Positions 11,276-20,604 of a stretch of 64,000 nt of DNA are shown piece by piece. The stretch comes from Spirochaetales bacterium. GTDB lineage: Bacteria; Spirochaetota; Spirochaetia; Sphaerochaetales; Sphaerochaetaceae. The notes under the pieces were generated by a model, which saw only the letters and a program-made list of their open reading frames with translations, made no database searches and was not told where the DNA came from. A program made the translations under genes and the position numbers. How positions within the stretch are numbered: position 1 is the stretch's first letter; each line of letters opens with the position of its first letter. The stretch spans positions 1 to 64,000 of the forward strand of contig JAAZAT010000089.1 in assembly GCA_012514185.1 (NCBI GenBank), read 5' to 3'.

Positions 11276-11578
11276 CTATAACGAGACCCCGATCGCTTGG
11301 TTGACCAGGGAACGCAAATCCGGAGGCCCCTGCTTGGAGTTGGGAGATGGAATCTCAACTACAAGCGGGAACGATTCACTAAAAAGATACCGGTTGACTA
11401 CTGGGCGGATTAAATCCGCCACCTCATCCGTGATGATGATAATCCCATGTTCCGGATTTTCCAGTGCCTTGTCCCAAGCCTGCATAGCCTGCTGTGCTGT
11501 TGTCGCCTGCATGCCGAAGACACCGACGAGGGAGAATCCCAAGACGGTATCTTCGTCACCGATGACAAAATATTTCAT
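11276..11578 (-). CDS. atpF: V-type ATP synthase subunit F
   Basis: 'MKYFVIGDEDTVLGFSLVGVFG...HGIIIITDEVADLIRP'. Confidence 0.9.
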   Translation of the reverse strand: MKYFVIGDEDTVLGFSLVGVFGMQATTAQQAMQAWDKALENPEHGIIIITDEVADLIRPVVNRYLFSESFPLVVEIPSPNSKQGPPDLRSLVNQAIGVSL

Positions 11579-11581
11579 GCA

Positions 11582-11929
11582 TCATACCTTTCCGAGAATC
11601 ATCAGGCTGGTGATGAAACCGAATACCACCAAACCTTCGGCAAGGGCGATGAAAATCAATGCCTGGCTTGCAATTTCCGGCCTCTCACTGATTGCACCCA
11701 TTGCAGCGCTGCCTACCTTTCCGATTGCCATGCCTGCTGCGAGCGCTCCAACTGCAAAAGCAAGGGCGGCACTGAAGCAAACCAGGGCAAGGTTGTAATC
11801 ACCAACCTGTGCAGCTTCGGTAGTTGCAGCATAGGCACCGGGGGCGAAAACAAAGGCGGATGCAAGCAACACAAGAGCCGTTGCAACGAAGGTCATCGAT
11901 ACTTTTCTTCTGAATTCGATGTTGGTCAT
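11582..11929 (-). CDS. atpK: V-type ATP synthase subunit K (proteolipid)
   Basis: 'AALAFAVGALAAGMAIGKVGSAAMGAISERPEIASQALIFIALAEGLVVFGFITSLMIL' two-helix hairpin with Glu in helix 2; N-terminal signal-like segment. Confidence 0.93.
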   Translation of the reverse strand: MTNIEFRRKVSMTFVATALVLLASAFVFAPGAYAATTEAAQVGDYNLALVCFSAALAFAVGALAAGMAIGKVGSAAMGAISERPEIASQALIFIALAEGLVVFGFITSLMILGKV

Positions 11930-11954
11930 ACTGTGACCCTCCTAAAAAAAATCT

Positions 11955-13946
11955 CTATCTCTTCTCGGAAGAAGCTGAGTTGAGCCCAACCGGCTCATAC
12001 GCAATCCCCTTGCCGGTAAAATACCTTGAGAAGAATTCATAATAGTTCAAACGAAGTGACTGAATGCCTGCACTCAAGCCTTCCAATACAATCACCAGGA
12101 CATTGCCGAGGATGAAGATGGCAATCCCGCCAAACCCATCAACCAGGGACGAAAGCATTTTAAAAGACTCCATCAGCGATGCGTGTGCGATGCCCAGGCC
12201 GGCCACCCGCATGAAGGAAAGGGTGTTGGACAGATACCCGGTAAAGATTTCCAGTACATCAACCAGCCATTCCATGACGGAATCGAGGATGAGCTTGCCC
12301 GGTTCATGTTTCGGTCCTCCCTTGCGGAGCGAGAGGAAATACGAGAGAAAGCCGCGTGCGAAAAGCAGCACCAGACAGACTGTCACCACCGGAGCGACCC
12401 AGCTTGTTTGGGGGAACTGTCGGTACCCGCTCTCTACAAAACCGAATCCCATATACAGACCCACTGCGAACAACAAGCCACCAACCAAACCGTTCTTGTC
12501 TAAGAGCAGGGTCACATAGGAGCGTTTGCGAATCAGGTTGACCCAGTTGAGCACAAGACCGGTATAGATGATAATGATGCCGAACTTGATGGTGATGCCC
12601 AAAATCCCATACACATCGTGTATCAGCGATCCTTCGGCATGTCCGGCAACTGCTGCTTCGTAGTTGAACCAGAGAGCGGGGAAGAGACTCAAGCCAAAGT
12701 AGGAACCGAACAGCGCGCCGAAGACCATGGAGGAGAACCCGAGATACACCAACAGTGAGGTAACGTTGCGGCTGAGCATCCCATCCGGCTTGAGAGGATT
12801 CTTCTTGTACGAATATGATCCGAGCAAGCCCACAAGCACGAGTACCAACCCCTGGCCGACATCGGCAAACATCAAGCCGAACATCGACAGGTAGGCGATC
12901 ATGACAAAAATCGTGGGGTTTACCGTACCATACTCGGGCGTGCTGTAGTTGTTGACGATATTCTGAAAGGGTTTGAGCGCTTTGGGGGATGCGATGGCAA
13001 CAGGCACTTCCTGACGGGGCACCTCGGTGGCATTCGTCCATTCGATGACGCACTGCCCTTCACTGGCAGTCATAATTGCAGACCTGACCTGGTCAGCCTG
13101 GTCTGAGGGAACCCAACCCGAAAACAAGGTGGTATTTCTTGTATAGGCAAAGTAGGAGCGAATCTGGTCACATAATTCATTGAGGCGCAAATTGGACCAA
13201 ATGGCAAACAGCTGGCTTTGCTGTTGTTTCACGACCGCATCGACAGCATGTTCGACCTCTGTCCTGCTCTTCAGCGCCTTCTGATGTTCGGCTTCCAGCC
13301 TGTCTTTTATCAAGGAGATGGCCTTTCTTTGCAATTCCACGTCACTGGACTCCACCCAGCCGAACTTCTCAAGCAGCGGATCGACCTGCGAGACATCGCG
13401 GCGAAGCGTCAGGCAGATCCATTTTTCGCTGTCGGGGACCCTATCCAAGAGTCCGCCATAGACTGCAAGCTTGCCGCCCAAGTCTTCGGTCTTGCCATGG
13501 GTGACTTCTCCCACCCGCAAGTCCAGATACTCACCTTTTTCCTCGGTGATGTACCGTCTCATCTCTTCAAGGCCCATCAGCTGCTGGTTGCTCTCCTTCT
13601 GCTTTTCCTTCAGGGAGAGCAAGTCGGCGGTTAGCTCGTCCAAGATTCGCTTGTACTCTTCAAGCTGTGGTTTTTCCAATTTCTTGACATCGAGCACTTC
13701 ACTGGTGGGAATATCCAAGTGTCCTTGCCTCAGCAAAGCTTCGACACGCTTGCGCATCTCTTCCAGGTTCGCCCTATTGACGGAGCTGGGTCTGCTTGAC
13801 AATTTCTCCATCTGTTGGGGGTCGAGCTTGTTGATATGGACAAAATCAAGCACACCCAACTCGAGCAGTGCCTTAACCACCGCCTCACTGGTCTGTTCCA
13901 GTACGACAGCTGTCAGCAATTTCATCGGCCTTGTGAACAAGTTCAT
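11955..13946 (-). CDS. atpI: V-type ATP synthase subunit I
   Basis: 'MKLLTAVVLEQTSEAVVKALLELGVLDFVHI', 'FGLMFADVGQGLVLVLVG', 'SNTLSFMRVAGLGIAHASL'. Confidence 0.93.
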   Translation of the reverse strand: MNLFTRPMKLLTAVVLEQTSEAVVKALLELGVLDFVHINKLDPQQMEKLSSRPSSVNRANLEEMRKRVEALLRQGHLDIPTSEVLDVKKLEKPQLEEYKRILDELTADLLSLKEKQKESNQQLMGLEEMRRYITEEKGEYLDLRVGEVTHGKTEDLGGKLAVYGGLLDRVPDSEKWICLTLRRDVSQVDPLLEKFGWVESSDVELQRKAISLIKDRLEAEHQKALKSRTEVEHAVDAVVKQQQSQLFAIWSNLRLNELCDQIRSYFAYTRNTTLFSGWVPSDQADQVRSAIMTASEGQCVIEWTNATEVPRQEVPVAIASPKALKPFQNIVNNYSTPEYGTVNPTIFVMIAYLSMFGLMFADVGQGLVLVLVGLLGSYSYKKNPLKPDGMLSRNVTSLLVYLGFSSMVFGALFGSYFGLSLFPALWFNYEAAVAGHAEGSLIHDVYGILGITIKFGIIIIYTGLVLNWVNLIRKRSYVTLLLDKNGLVGGLLFAVGLYMGFGFVESGYRQFPQTSWVAPVVTVCLVLLFARGFLSYFLSLRKGGPKHEPGKLILDSVMEWLVDVLEIFTGYLSNTLSFMRVAGLGIAHASLMESFKMLSSLVDGFGGIAIFILGNVLVIVLEGLSAGIQSLRLNYYEFFSRYFTGKGIAYEPVGLNSASSEKR

Positions 13947-15037
13947 CCCAACACCCCCCTGATGTATTCCTCTTCATACCCGTAATATTTTCCGTTCAAT
14001 ATCGCCTTGATCATAGCCGTTTCTTCCTTGCATAGAAAGAAGTAAGCCAAGCTGAGCCCGATCGTGAACGGATCGGTCGCCAGCATTTTCTGGTAGAGCG
14101 CCTGTCGTCGGGTCGCCAAATACCCCTCAATCTTGAGGTTCTCCAACACACTCGCCTCATCTGAATGCAATCCCAACCGGTTCTGTTGCACCTCTGTCTG
14201 TTCGAGTCCCGGAAAATACCGATTGATAATGGAGAGAGGACTCCGTTCCCCGCTCTTTTGGGCAAGGTACTTCTCGGTCTCGGGGCTTGCAAATACACTG
14301 CCCCAGGGAAGCAGCAACGTTCTCAGCTTGTCGGCTTCCATCTGGTGATATCCACCGTGGCGAACCAGGATGGTAAGGTTTCGCAAATCAATTTCCAGCA
14401 GGAAGATCGAAGTTGCCACTTCCCTATCCTGCCTGGACAAGTCCTTGCAACTTTGCATCAAGGATGCGTACCAAAGCCGGTCGAGCTTGCTTTCCATCAC
14501 GAACAATCCGTCCTGCTCCAAGCCTTGTCCAGTGAAAGCTTTCAAGACATCCCAATACGGGGTTGCTTTGACTGCATTCAGGACAGCGTCCCAACCGGTT
14601 GCATTGATCAGGGCGGTCCAATCGATTGGATGCAGGATCACCTCTTTGAACAAGTACCCGCTCCTATGCCTGATCGGGCGGTGCCTGATGATGCTGCTGT
14701 ACCAAAGCCTGATGGCGTTCTTCAGATTATCGACCTCAATCTTGCCCAGCAGGTGCTGGACGAAGGTTGCAGGACTGCCTTCCAGGTACTTTTGCACTTC
14801 CCGGTACATCTCGATTTCTTTTTGCAGGAGAACCAATTCCATCTGCTGCAAATCACCGGTTTGATCATAGGCGTGAGCAACCTCACGGTAGCGGCTGTCC
14901 CGCAAAACACCTACAGCCTCAACAAGGGAGGCCGACCTGAGAAGAGATTCCATGAGATGGTCCTGACGCATCAAGCCAATCTTCGCCCGAAGCTTGGCAT
15001 TGATGAATCCGTAAACGGTTACAGGGTCTCTGCTCAT
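13943..15037 (-). CDS. atpC: V-type ATP synthase subunit C
   Basis: 'YGFINAKLRAKIGLM...', 'EIDLRNLTILVRHGGY...FFLCKEETAMIKAILNGKYYG'; operon position. Confidence 0.85.
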   Translation of the reverse strand: MSRDPVTVYGFINAKLRAKIGLMRQDHLMESLLRSASLVEAVGVLRDSRYREVAHAYDQTGDLQQMELVLLQKEIEMYREVQKYLEGSPATFVQHLLGKIEVDNLKNAIRLWYSSIIRHRPIRHRSGYLFKEVILHPIDWTALINATGWDAVLNAVKATPYWDVLKAFTGQGLEQDGLFVMESKLDRLWYASLMQSCKDLSRQDREVATSIFLLEIDLRNLTILVRHGGYHQMEADKLRTLLLPWGSVFASPETEKYLAQKSGERSPLSIINRYFPGLEQTEVQQNRLGLHSDEASVLENLKIEGYLATRRQALYQKMLATDPFTIGLSLAYFFLCKEETAMIKAILNGKYYGYEEEYIRGVLG

Positions 15038-15393
15038 TGCAGTTCCAGATAACTTTCTAGATCGGTTTTGCACACCTTCTGAACGACGGCTCGGGCAATA
15101 CGATCAAGTTCATCCTCTTGCAGCGCCTCAACACGCTGCAAACCTGCCTCAAATTCGGAGAGTCTCAAAGCGGCATCAGCTTCGGCTTGCTGAATCAGGG
15201 CATTACAACGCTCCCGTTCCTGCTTGATTGAGGATCGAATAAGGTCATTGGCTTGGGTCTGGGCGTCGGTAATAGAGTCTCTTGCTGTACGTTCGGCGTC
15301 TCTTATGATCTTCTGCGCTCTATCCTCAACCGACAAGACCTCGTTGATTATATCGATACGCACCTTGATACTTCCTTGCTTGAATTCGAACAA
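15034..15393 (-). CDS. V-type ATPase peripheral stalk subunit (G/H-like), 119 aa
   Basis: Ala/Glu/Gln-rich coiled coil 'VEDRAQKIIRDAERTARDSITDAQTQANDLI'; overlaps start of subunit C. Confidence 0.7.
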   Translation of the reverse strand: MFEFKQGSIKVRIDIINEVLSVEDRAQKIIRDAERTARDSITDAQTQANDLIRSSIKQERERCNALIQQAEADAALRLSEFEAGLQRVEALQEDELDRIARAVVQKVCKTDLESYLELQ

Positions 15394-15439
15394 TACCGCC
15401 CCTATACTCTACCTTTTATCGGCGAGTGTCAAGCAATGT

Positions 15440-18400
15440 TCAGGGTGCCGCCGTGAACACCTGTTGAGCAGTTTCATCCTGTCCGTCTTCAGTGACCAAT
15501 GCATCAAAGAGACTCTCATCAAACTGGAAATCAGCATCAGTGACAAAGCTTTCGTCAAACTGCTCGAAGCTGAAATCACTCTCGTCGAACGGCGGGAAGA
15601 TGATGTTCCAGAAGACCTCTTCACTGATGCGATCGACAACATCCAGAACCACTTCAGCATCATATCCTGTAGCGAGTTCTGTACCAAATACATCTTCTTG
15701 TTCTTCAATCTGCTGACCGGTAAAGACATCCTTGACGATGATTCTCTCAGTAAAAGCAGGGTCGGAAACCCAGAAATCCTCGAGAAGAAGCACACGGTCC
15801 AAGCCCAGCTTGTCCGCTTCGATTTCAGGTACGGTGAACCGCACCGCGTACCACAGATCTTCAACCTGCAAATCGAACAGGTAGGTACCGCTCTTTACTT
15901 CGCTGAGGATGAACCGGCCCTCTTGGTCGGTGAACAAATACAGCGCGTCGTCGGCGATCAGCTCCTCATTGCCTGCCTCATCAACTACTACCCTGTAGAC
16001 GGGGGATGAGTACTGGACATACGGACTGGCGTCGGTCATCAACAGAACTGCACTGACGGTGAAAGAAGGCTCGACATCGAGCTTTGCAACAAAGGACTGC
16101 CGGCTTCTGGGTGTTATCTCATAGACGAATGAGGAGCCGGCTGAATAGTCGGTAGCCCCGCTTGAGAAAACAACCACACTGTTCTTCACATTGGTGGAGA
16201 TATTGTTGTACAACGCACTGCCCAGCGGTCTTGGCAGGTATGAGGGAGCGCTGTCGAGACTGCGTGCTACCGATACCTCGCTCTTTTTCAACTCGCCGAC
16301 CGGTTTGACCAGCAAGAAGGATTCATTGACCGACTTGCCTATCGCAAAGGCTCCATCGGCATAGGCAAACGAGGTGTTTGCAGTAAAGGTGGTGGACATG
16401 TTCTGATAGGAGTTGGAGATTTGCTGCCTGAGGGAGAATGAACTGAGATTTCCGCTGTGCGACCAGGAACCGACCAAGGAGTGATTCTTCGGGTCGGAGA
16501 ACTTGAATGAACTCAGTGAAAGGTTGAGGCTGTCGTTTCCTGACGGTCTCCAGCTCAATCCGGCGGAACTGGTGGTCGTTACATCGAAGAAGGGGGTGCC
16601 GCTTTGAATGCTGGTCGATGAGTTGGCGCTCAGCTTGGGGTTGAACGAGTAGCTGCCGCTGATCTGGGCGGTGACTGAAGGCTTGAGCGGATCGGTACTG
16701 CTTCCGTTTGCTGTGATGGATCCGCTGAGGGAGAAGCCCTTGAAGGGGGAGAAGCCTGATGCGAATGAGAGGCTCCAGCTGGGGTTTGCAGCAGCTGTGT
16801 TGAAAATTACATTGCTGGAAAGAGTATACCGGATTTTCTCTGTCAGGCTGCCTGAGTATGCAAGAGAGAGCGTGGAAACTGAGGAGAATGGCGTAGCTGA
16901 GGTAGGACGTGCAGGTATGCTGTGGTTCAAGGTGGCGCTGAGGGTACCAAACCAGCTATCCTGTGAGCCGCTGAGCCTGTGGCTCAGGCTTCCAGCGAAA
17001 GAAGGCGTATGGTTGGCTGCATCAAGGCCAAGGGTGAGCTGGATTTGAGAGGTGCCCAACAAGGTGGCCACCACCCCATTGACCGTCCCGCTGAAGATTC
17101 CAGGACTGAAGGCAAGGTCGGTGGTGAGGGTGAAGGTATCGGTCAAACCGGTCTGCTGATAATAAGTTGCAGTAAATTTATCCAGATAATAGGAGAGGTA
17201 TTGGTTGTCAAACCATGGCAGATTGATCATGGCGCCTGCACTTGCGCTCTTTACCTTGGGGACGCTGAAGCCAAAGCCGTACAGGCTGTCACCCTTGCCC
17301 AGGAGACGGTAGTCATAGCCCATGTCTACATATTCAACCTTCTCTTCACCAGAATTTTTCATCTTGGTGACGATCTTGATCTTGTTTGCTCCTTGTGCAA
17401 AAACAAAATCCTTGAGCCGGTAAGTACCTGGTTGGAAATCCCTCGGGCCAAATACCGATGTGTCATTGATGAAAATCTCCACCGTGGAGGGCTCGACCAG
17501 TACGATGCGATACTCAAACTGGTTGCCTTTGGCACTTCCCGTACCATATGCATAGTTCTTTTCAAAGGTGAATCCGAAATTGGAATTGGCTCCGGTTACC
17601 GAGCTGAGGTTGGACCCCACGTTGCCGAAGCTGAGTCGATGGTTCGATTCAACAAAGTCATAGAAGCCGTTCCAGCTTCCGGGATTGAAAACAGGAGCTT
17701 TCGACGAGAACGAGAAGTAGAAGTTCAACCCGATGCCCAACAGGGACGCCCTATTGGATACCGAGAGCGAGACAAGCTGGGATTTGATTTGGGAGAAATC
17801 AGAGGGATAGTCCATCATCGCATAGAGGCTCAAGGAACTTGCCAAGGCAAATTTGGCCGGTTTGAGAACGATGGCACCGCTCATGCCATACTGCTCCCTG
17901 CGGTTGATGGAGGAAGCGGTGACACTCACCGAGCGCTCGGGCATATCTGCAATGCTGAAATTCAAATACACGGCAAATTCGACGGCATCGTAGCGGGCAT
18001 CGACTCCGCGGCCTCTCAAATCGTCCAAAGATAGATATTGCAACCCATCGCCAAAGATCCGTTCGTATGCCGCCTTGGTGATGTACGTACCGACGTAGTA
18101 CGTGAGATCTTCGGTGCTGAGCAGTCTTCGATCCTGTATGAATTCCACCTCGATGTCGCCTACCCGCTCGTCGTTCACAAACAAGTTGAGGAAGTAGAAT
18201 CCATCCTCGAACGCTATCGTTGCATCCTGGCCCACAACAAAAAAGTCCGCCCAGAAGTCATCGGAAGGCTCGGCAATTGCAGAAGGCTGAGGATAGAACA
18301 TATCATACTCTTCTTCTGTAAGAACCAAGGGTTCGAACATATATGGAGGATCGGGAACAAGAGGCTTCACCGTCGGGGGTCCTGCAAACCTGGGGGCGGG

Positions 18401-18751
18401 AGGAAGAACCACCCGCTCAATGGGTTTGATGACCGGCAGAGAAATCAAGTGAACAGGAGGCGGCAACGGTTTGACTTCTCGTACCATCTCCTCAACAATC
18501 GGCTTTCCTCTGAAAAGGGGAGCAGCAGGGATGGCCACAGCCACCGGCTGTTCAGGTTGCACTATTGCAGGTTCAGGTTCTCTTGGAATTTCCGGCTTCG
18601 GCACAACGGGAGTGACCACCCTGATCGGGGCTGGTTGTTCAACCTCGGCAGGCTGGAGAAAACATGTGTAGATGAAGGCAGAAAGAAAGAGGGTCAAGAG
18701 CACAAGCAAGACCAACAGGAACACTGCGTGTGCAAACCCTCTTTTCCTCAT
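15440..18751 (-). CDS. Outer-membrane usher-like protein with TonB-like proline-rich N-terminus, 1103 aa
   Basis: Usher-like segments 'LNLFVNDERVGDIEVEFIQDRRLLSTEDL', 'HRLSFGNVGSNLSSVTGANSNFGFTFEKN', 'YRIVLVEPSTVEIFINDTSVFGPRDFQPGTYRLKDFVFAQGANKIKIV', then a long Ser/Thr-rich alternating beta-strand region; adjacent to a chaperone gene. Confidence 0.7.
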   Translation of the reverse strand: MRKRGFAHAVFLLVLLVLLTLFLSAFIYTCFLQPAEVEQPAPIRVVTPVVPKPEIPREPEPAIVQPEQPVAVAIPAAPLFRGKPIVEEMVREVKPLPPPVHLISLPVIKPIERVVLPPAPRFAGPPTVKPLVPDPPYMFEPLVLTEEEYDMFYPQPSAIAEPSDDFWADFFVVGQDATIAFEDGFYFLNLFVNDERVGDIEVEFIQDRRLLSTEDLTYYVGTYITKAAYERIFGDGLQYLSLDDLRGRGVDARYDAVEFAVYLNFSIADMPERSVSVTASSINRREQYGMSGAIVLKPAKFALASSLSLYAMMDYPSDFSQIKSQLVSLSVSNRASLLGIGLNFYFSFSSKAPVFNPGSWNGFYDFVESNHRLSFGNVGSNLSSVTGANSNFGFTFEKNYAYGTGSAKGNQFEYRIVLVEPSTVEIFINDTSVFGPRDFQPGTYRLKDFVFAQGANKIKIVTKMKNSGEEKVEYVDMGYDYRLLGKGDSLYGFGFSVPKVKSASAGAMINLPWFDNQYLSYYLDKFTATYYQQTGLTDTFTLTTDLAFSPGIFSGTVNGVVATLLGTSQIQLTLGLDAANHTPSFAGSLSHRLSGSQDSWFGTLSATLNHSIPARPTSATPFSSVSTLSLAYSGSLTEKIRYTLSSNVIFNTAAANPSWSLSFASGFSPFKGFSLSGSITANGSSTDPLKPSVTAQISGSYSFNPKLSANSSTSIQSGTPFFDVTTTSSAGLSWRPSGNDSLNLSLSSFKFSDPKNHSLVGSWSHSGNLSSFSLRQQISNSYQNMSTTFTANTSFAYADGAFAIGKSVNESFLLVKPVGELKKSEVSVARSLDSAPSYLPRPLGSALYNNISTNVKNSVVVFSSGATDYSAGSSFVYEITPRSRQSFVAKLDVEPSFTVSAVLLMTDASPYVQYSSPVYRVVVDEAGNEELIADDALYLFTDQEGRFILSEVKSGTYLFDLQVEDLWYAVRFTVPEIEADKLGLDRVLLLEDFWVSDPAFTERIIVKDVFTGQQIEEQEDVFGTELATGYDAEVVLDVVDRISEEVFWNIIFPPFDESDFSFEQFDESFVTDADFQFDESLFDALVTEDGQDETAQQVFTAAP

Positions 18752-18790
18752 GTAAAAGCCCTTTCTTAATCTGGAAGGAGGAAACCCCTC

Positions 18791-19555
18791 CTACTTCGTA
18801 TACTTGATCGTGGCTTGGTAGGTAACCCCTGAATCACGGGAAAGACCCTCGGGCCAGGGAACCTTCTTCGTTACAGTCTTCTTAGCCAATATATTCATGC
18901 CATCGATGCCGGGAAGAGCTTCAGCACCTTGCAATACAACAGAATTTCCTTTGCTGTCTTTGATTTCCACAACGGCAGAAATGAGCAATTGATGTACGGT
19001 GCCGAGATTGGCCAACGTGACAGCAAGGGCGGGAGAACCATCCTCCAGTGTGGATGCAGCCATCGATCGGATTGCAACATTTTCCACTACGCGGGAAGGA
19101 AGTACATACAAACTGGTTGTATAGATGTACAGGAAGTTGAACATGCCCTTGTCGGTGCTTGCCCTACCTTGTGAATAGGGAATCTGCTCAGCCTTGAGCC
19201 GGAAGGAAAGCTCGTTGGTGACCGTTCTCGGCCCACGATATTGAACCCGCACGACCCAGCTGCTTTGGGGAGGAACAACCAACTTATTGGGAACGATGGA
19301 GAAGTAAGCATCGGCAGGGGTGTTTACCTCATTCCCTTGCGCGTCCTGATCACGAATGAGTGCGGAAATACTGATGGCTATGGAATCATTGCTGTCATTG
19401 ACGATGGTATACGTCTTGGTACTTTCTGCTCCAGTTGGCTGGAAAGACTGTTCCAACGGAGAAAACTGATACGCATGAAGGGAAGAAAGCAGGAACAAAA
19501 GCAAACCTAAGGCAAGCACCACTCTCTTCATTGTTTTATTCGCACATTGATTCAT
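18791..19555 (-). CDS. Periplasmic pilus-assembly chaperone-like (PapD/Ig-fold) protein
   Basis: Signal peptide, then 'YQFSPLEQSFQPTGAESTKTYTIVNDSNDSIAISISALIR', 'SIVPNKLVVPPQSSWVVRVQYRG', 'LSFRLKAEQIPYSQ' typical of fimbrial chaperones; start at MNQCANK. Confidence 0.7.
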   Translation of the reverse strand: MNQCANKTMKRVVLALGLLLFLLSSLHAYQFSPLEQSFQPTGAESTKTYTIVNDSNDSIAISISALIRDQDAQGNEVNTPADAYFSIVPNKLVVPPQSSWVVRVQYRGPRTVTNELSFRLKAEQIPYSQGRASTDKGMFNFLYIYTTSLYVLPSRVVENVAIRSMAASTLEDGSPALAVTLANLGTVHQLLISAVVEIKDSKGNSVVLQGAEALPGIDGMNILAKKTVTKKVPWPEGLSRDSGVTYQATIKYTK

Positions 19556-19648
19556 ATTCTTCTCTCTTTCATTACAAGACGACTTTTGTGACAGTGTACG
19601 CCATCGATTTGGATTCATCAAGACTGGAATCTGGAACAATACCATGAA

Positions 19649-20218
19649 TTAACGGCTTGCAGCCATCCTTTTCAAGGCTGCATCGAAGGTTCCCTGCAAA
19701 ATGGGAACCATTTTCTGCACGATATCGTCAATATTGCCGGAGAGTCCTCCATGTACCCAATCGAGCAAGGAACCGACAAAGGCATGCTTGTAGAAAGCAA
19801 TCAGGTAATCGAGGTCCTCCTCTGTGGCACCAAAGGCCTGTGCCCGGTAACTCAGGGTTCCATGCAAGAGCTTTGCCATCTCCCGACAGAGATACCTGTC
19901 CAGAAGCTCGCGACCCAGGCTGTGGTAGATGTTGATCACTATCTGCCTGTTATCCTTGAGATAGGTGCACATGTTACGGATTGCAGCCTCACCATCATCG
20001 TTTGTCCGGCTGTCGGGGTACTTGCGGGAAAACTCCTGACCCTCATTGATGAACATCCAATCGAGCAAATCGTATATATCCTTGAAATGATAATAGAATG
20101 TCTGCCGGTTGACTCCGCAACGGTTTACAATTTCCTTGACGGTGATTTTGTCCAAGGTTCGTTCAGCCATCAATTGCTTCAGTGATTGGGCAAGTGCTAA
20201 TTTGGTCATCTGTGCCAT
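19649..20218 (-). CDS. TetR family transcriptional regulator (DhaS-like)
   Basis: 'LKQLMAERTLDKITVKEIVNRCGVNRQTFYYHFKDIYDLLDWMF' HTH; start at MAQMTKLAL. Confidence 0.88.
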   Translation of the reverse strand: MAQMTKLALAQSLKQLMAERTLDKITVKEIVNRCGVNRQTFYYHFKDIYDLLDWMFINEGQEFSRKYPDSRTNDDGEAAIRNMCTYLKDNRQIVINIYHSLGRELLDRYLCREMAKLLHGTLSYRAQAFGATEEDLDYLIAFYKHAFVGSLLDWVHGGLSGNIDDIVQKMVPILQGTFDAALKRMAASR

Positions 20219-20394
20219 GGGTATCCCTCTCATAACTCTACGTACGAATATATATAGCTCATCCATAGATGTGTTATTAAAAATTAGTACTAATACTACT
20301 CCAAAAATCTTTCTTTGGCTACCTATTATCCATTTATTGACACAAGTATGCATCTATGCTAAGGTTCGTTCCTGTCGGGTGACCGATACATGTT

Positions 20395-20468
20395 CGGGCT
20401 GTAGCGCAGGGGTTTAGCGTACTAGTCTGGGGGACTAGGGGTCGACGGTTCAAATCCGTCCAGCCCGA
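20395..20468 (+). tRNA. tRNA-Pro (anticodon GGG)
   Basis: Acceptor stem CGGGCTG/CAGCCCG, anticodon arm CTAGT-CTGGGGG-ACTAG, T-arm GACGG-TTCAAAT-CCGTC, discriminator A. Confidence 0.93.
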
Positions 20469-20474
20469 CTCTGC

Positions 20475-20504
20475 AAGGAACTGCTGAAAAGCGGTTCCTT
20501 TTTT
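20475..20504 (+). terminator. Rho-independent terminator after tRNA-Pro
   Basis: AAGGAACTGCT-GAAA-AGCGGTTCCTT followed by TTTT. Confidence 0.8.
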
Positions 20505-20604
20505 CATGCCAATTCCCCACCACTGTGCAGGATTTTCTCACCATGGGTTTTTCTTGGCTTTTCAGGCACTCTGTCCTTATACTGCAAGCAAGGGAGATCA
20601 TCCG

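Noticed and set aside
16979-18034. 351-aa plus-strand ORF
   Set aside because: Antisense shadow of the usher-like gene; no signal peptide or motif.
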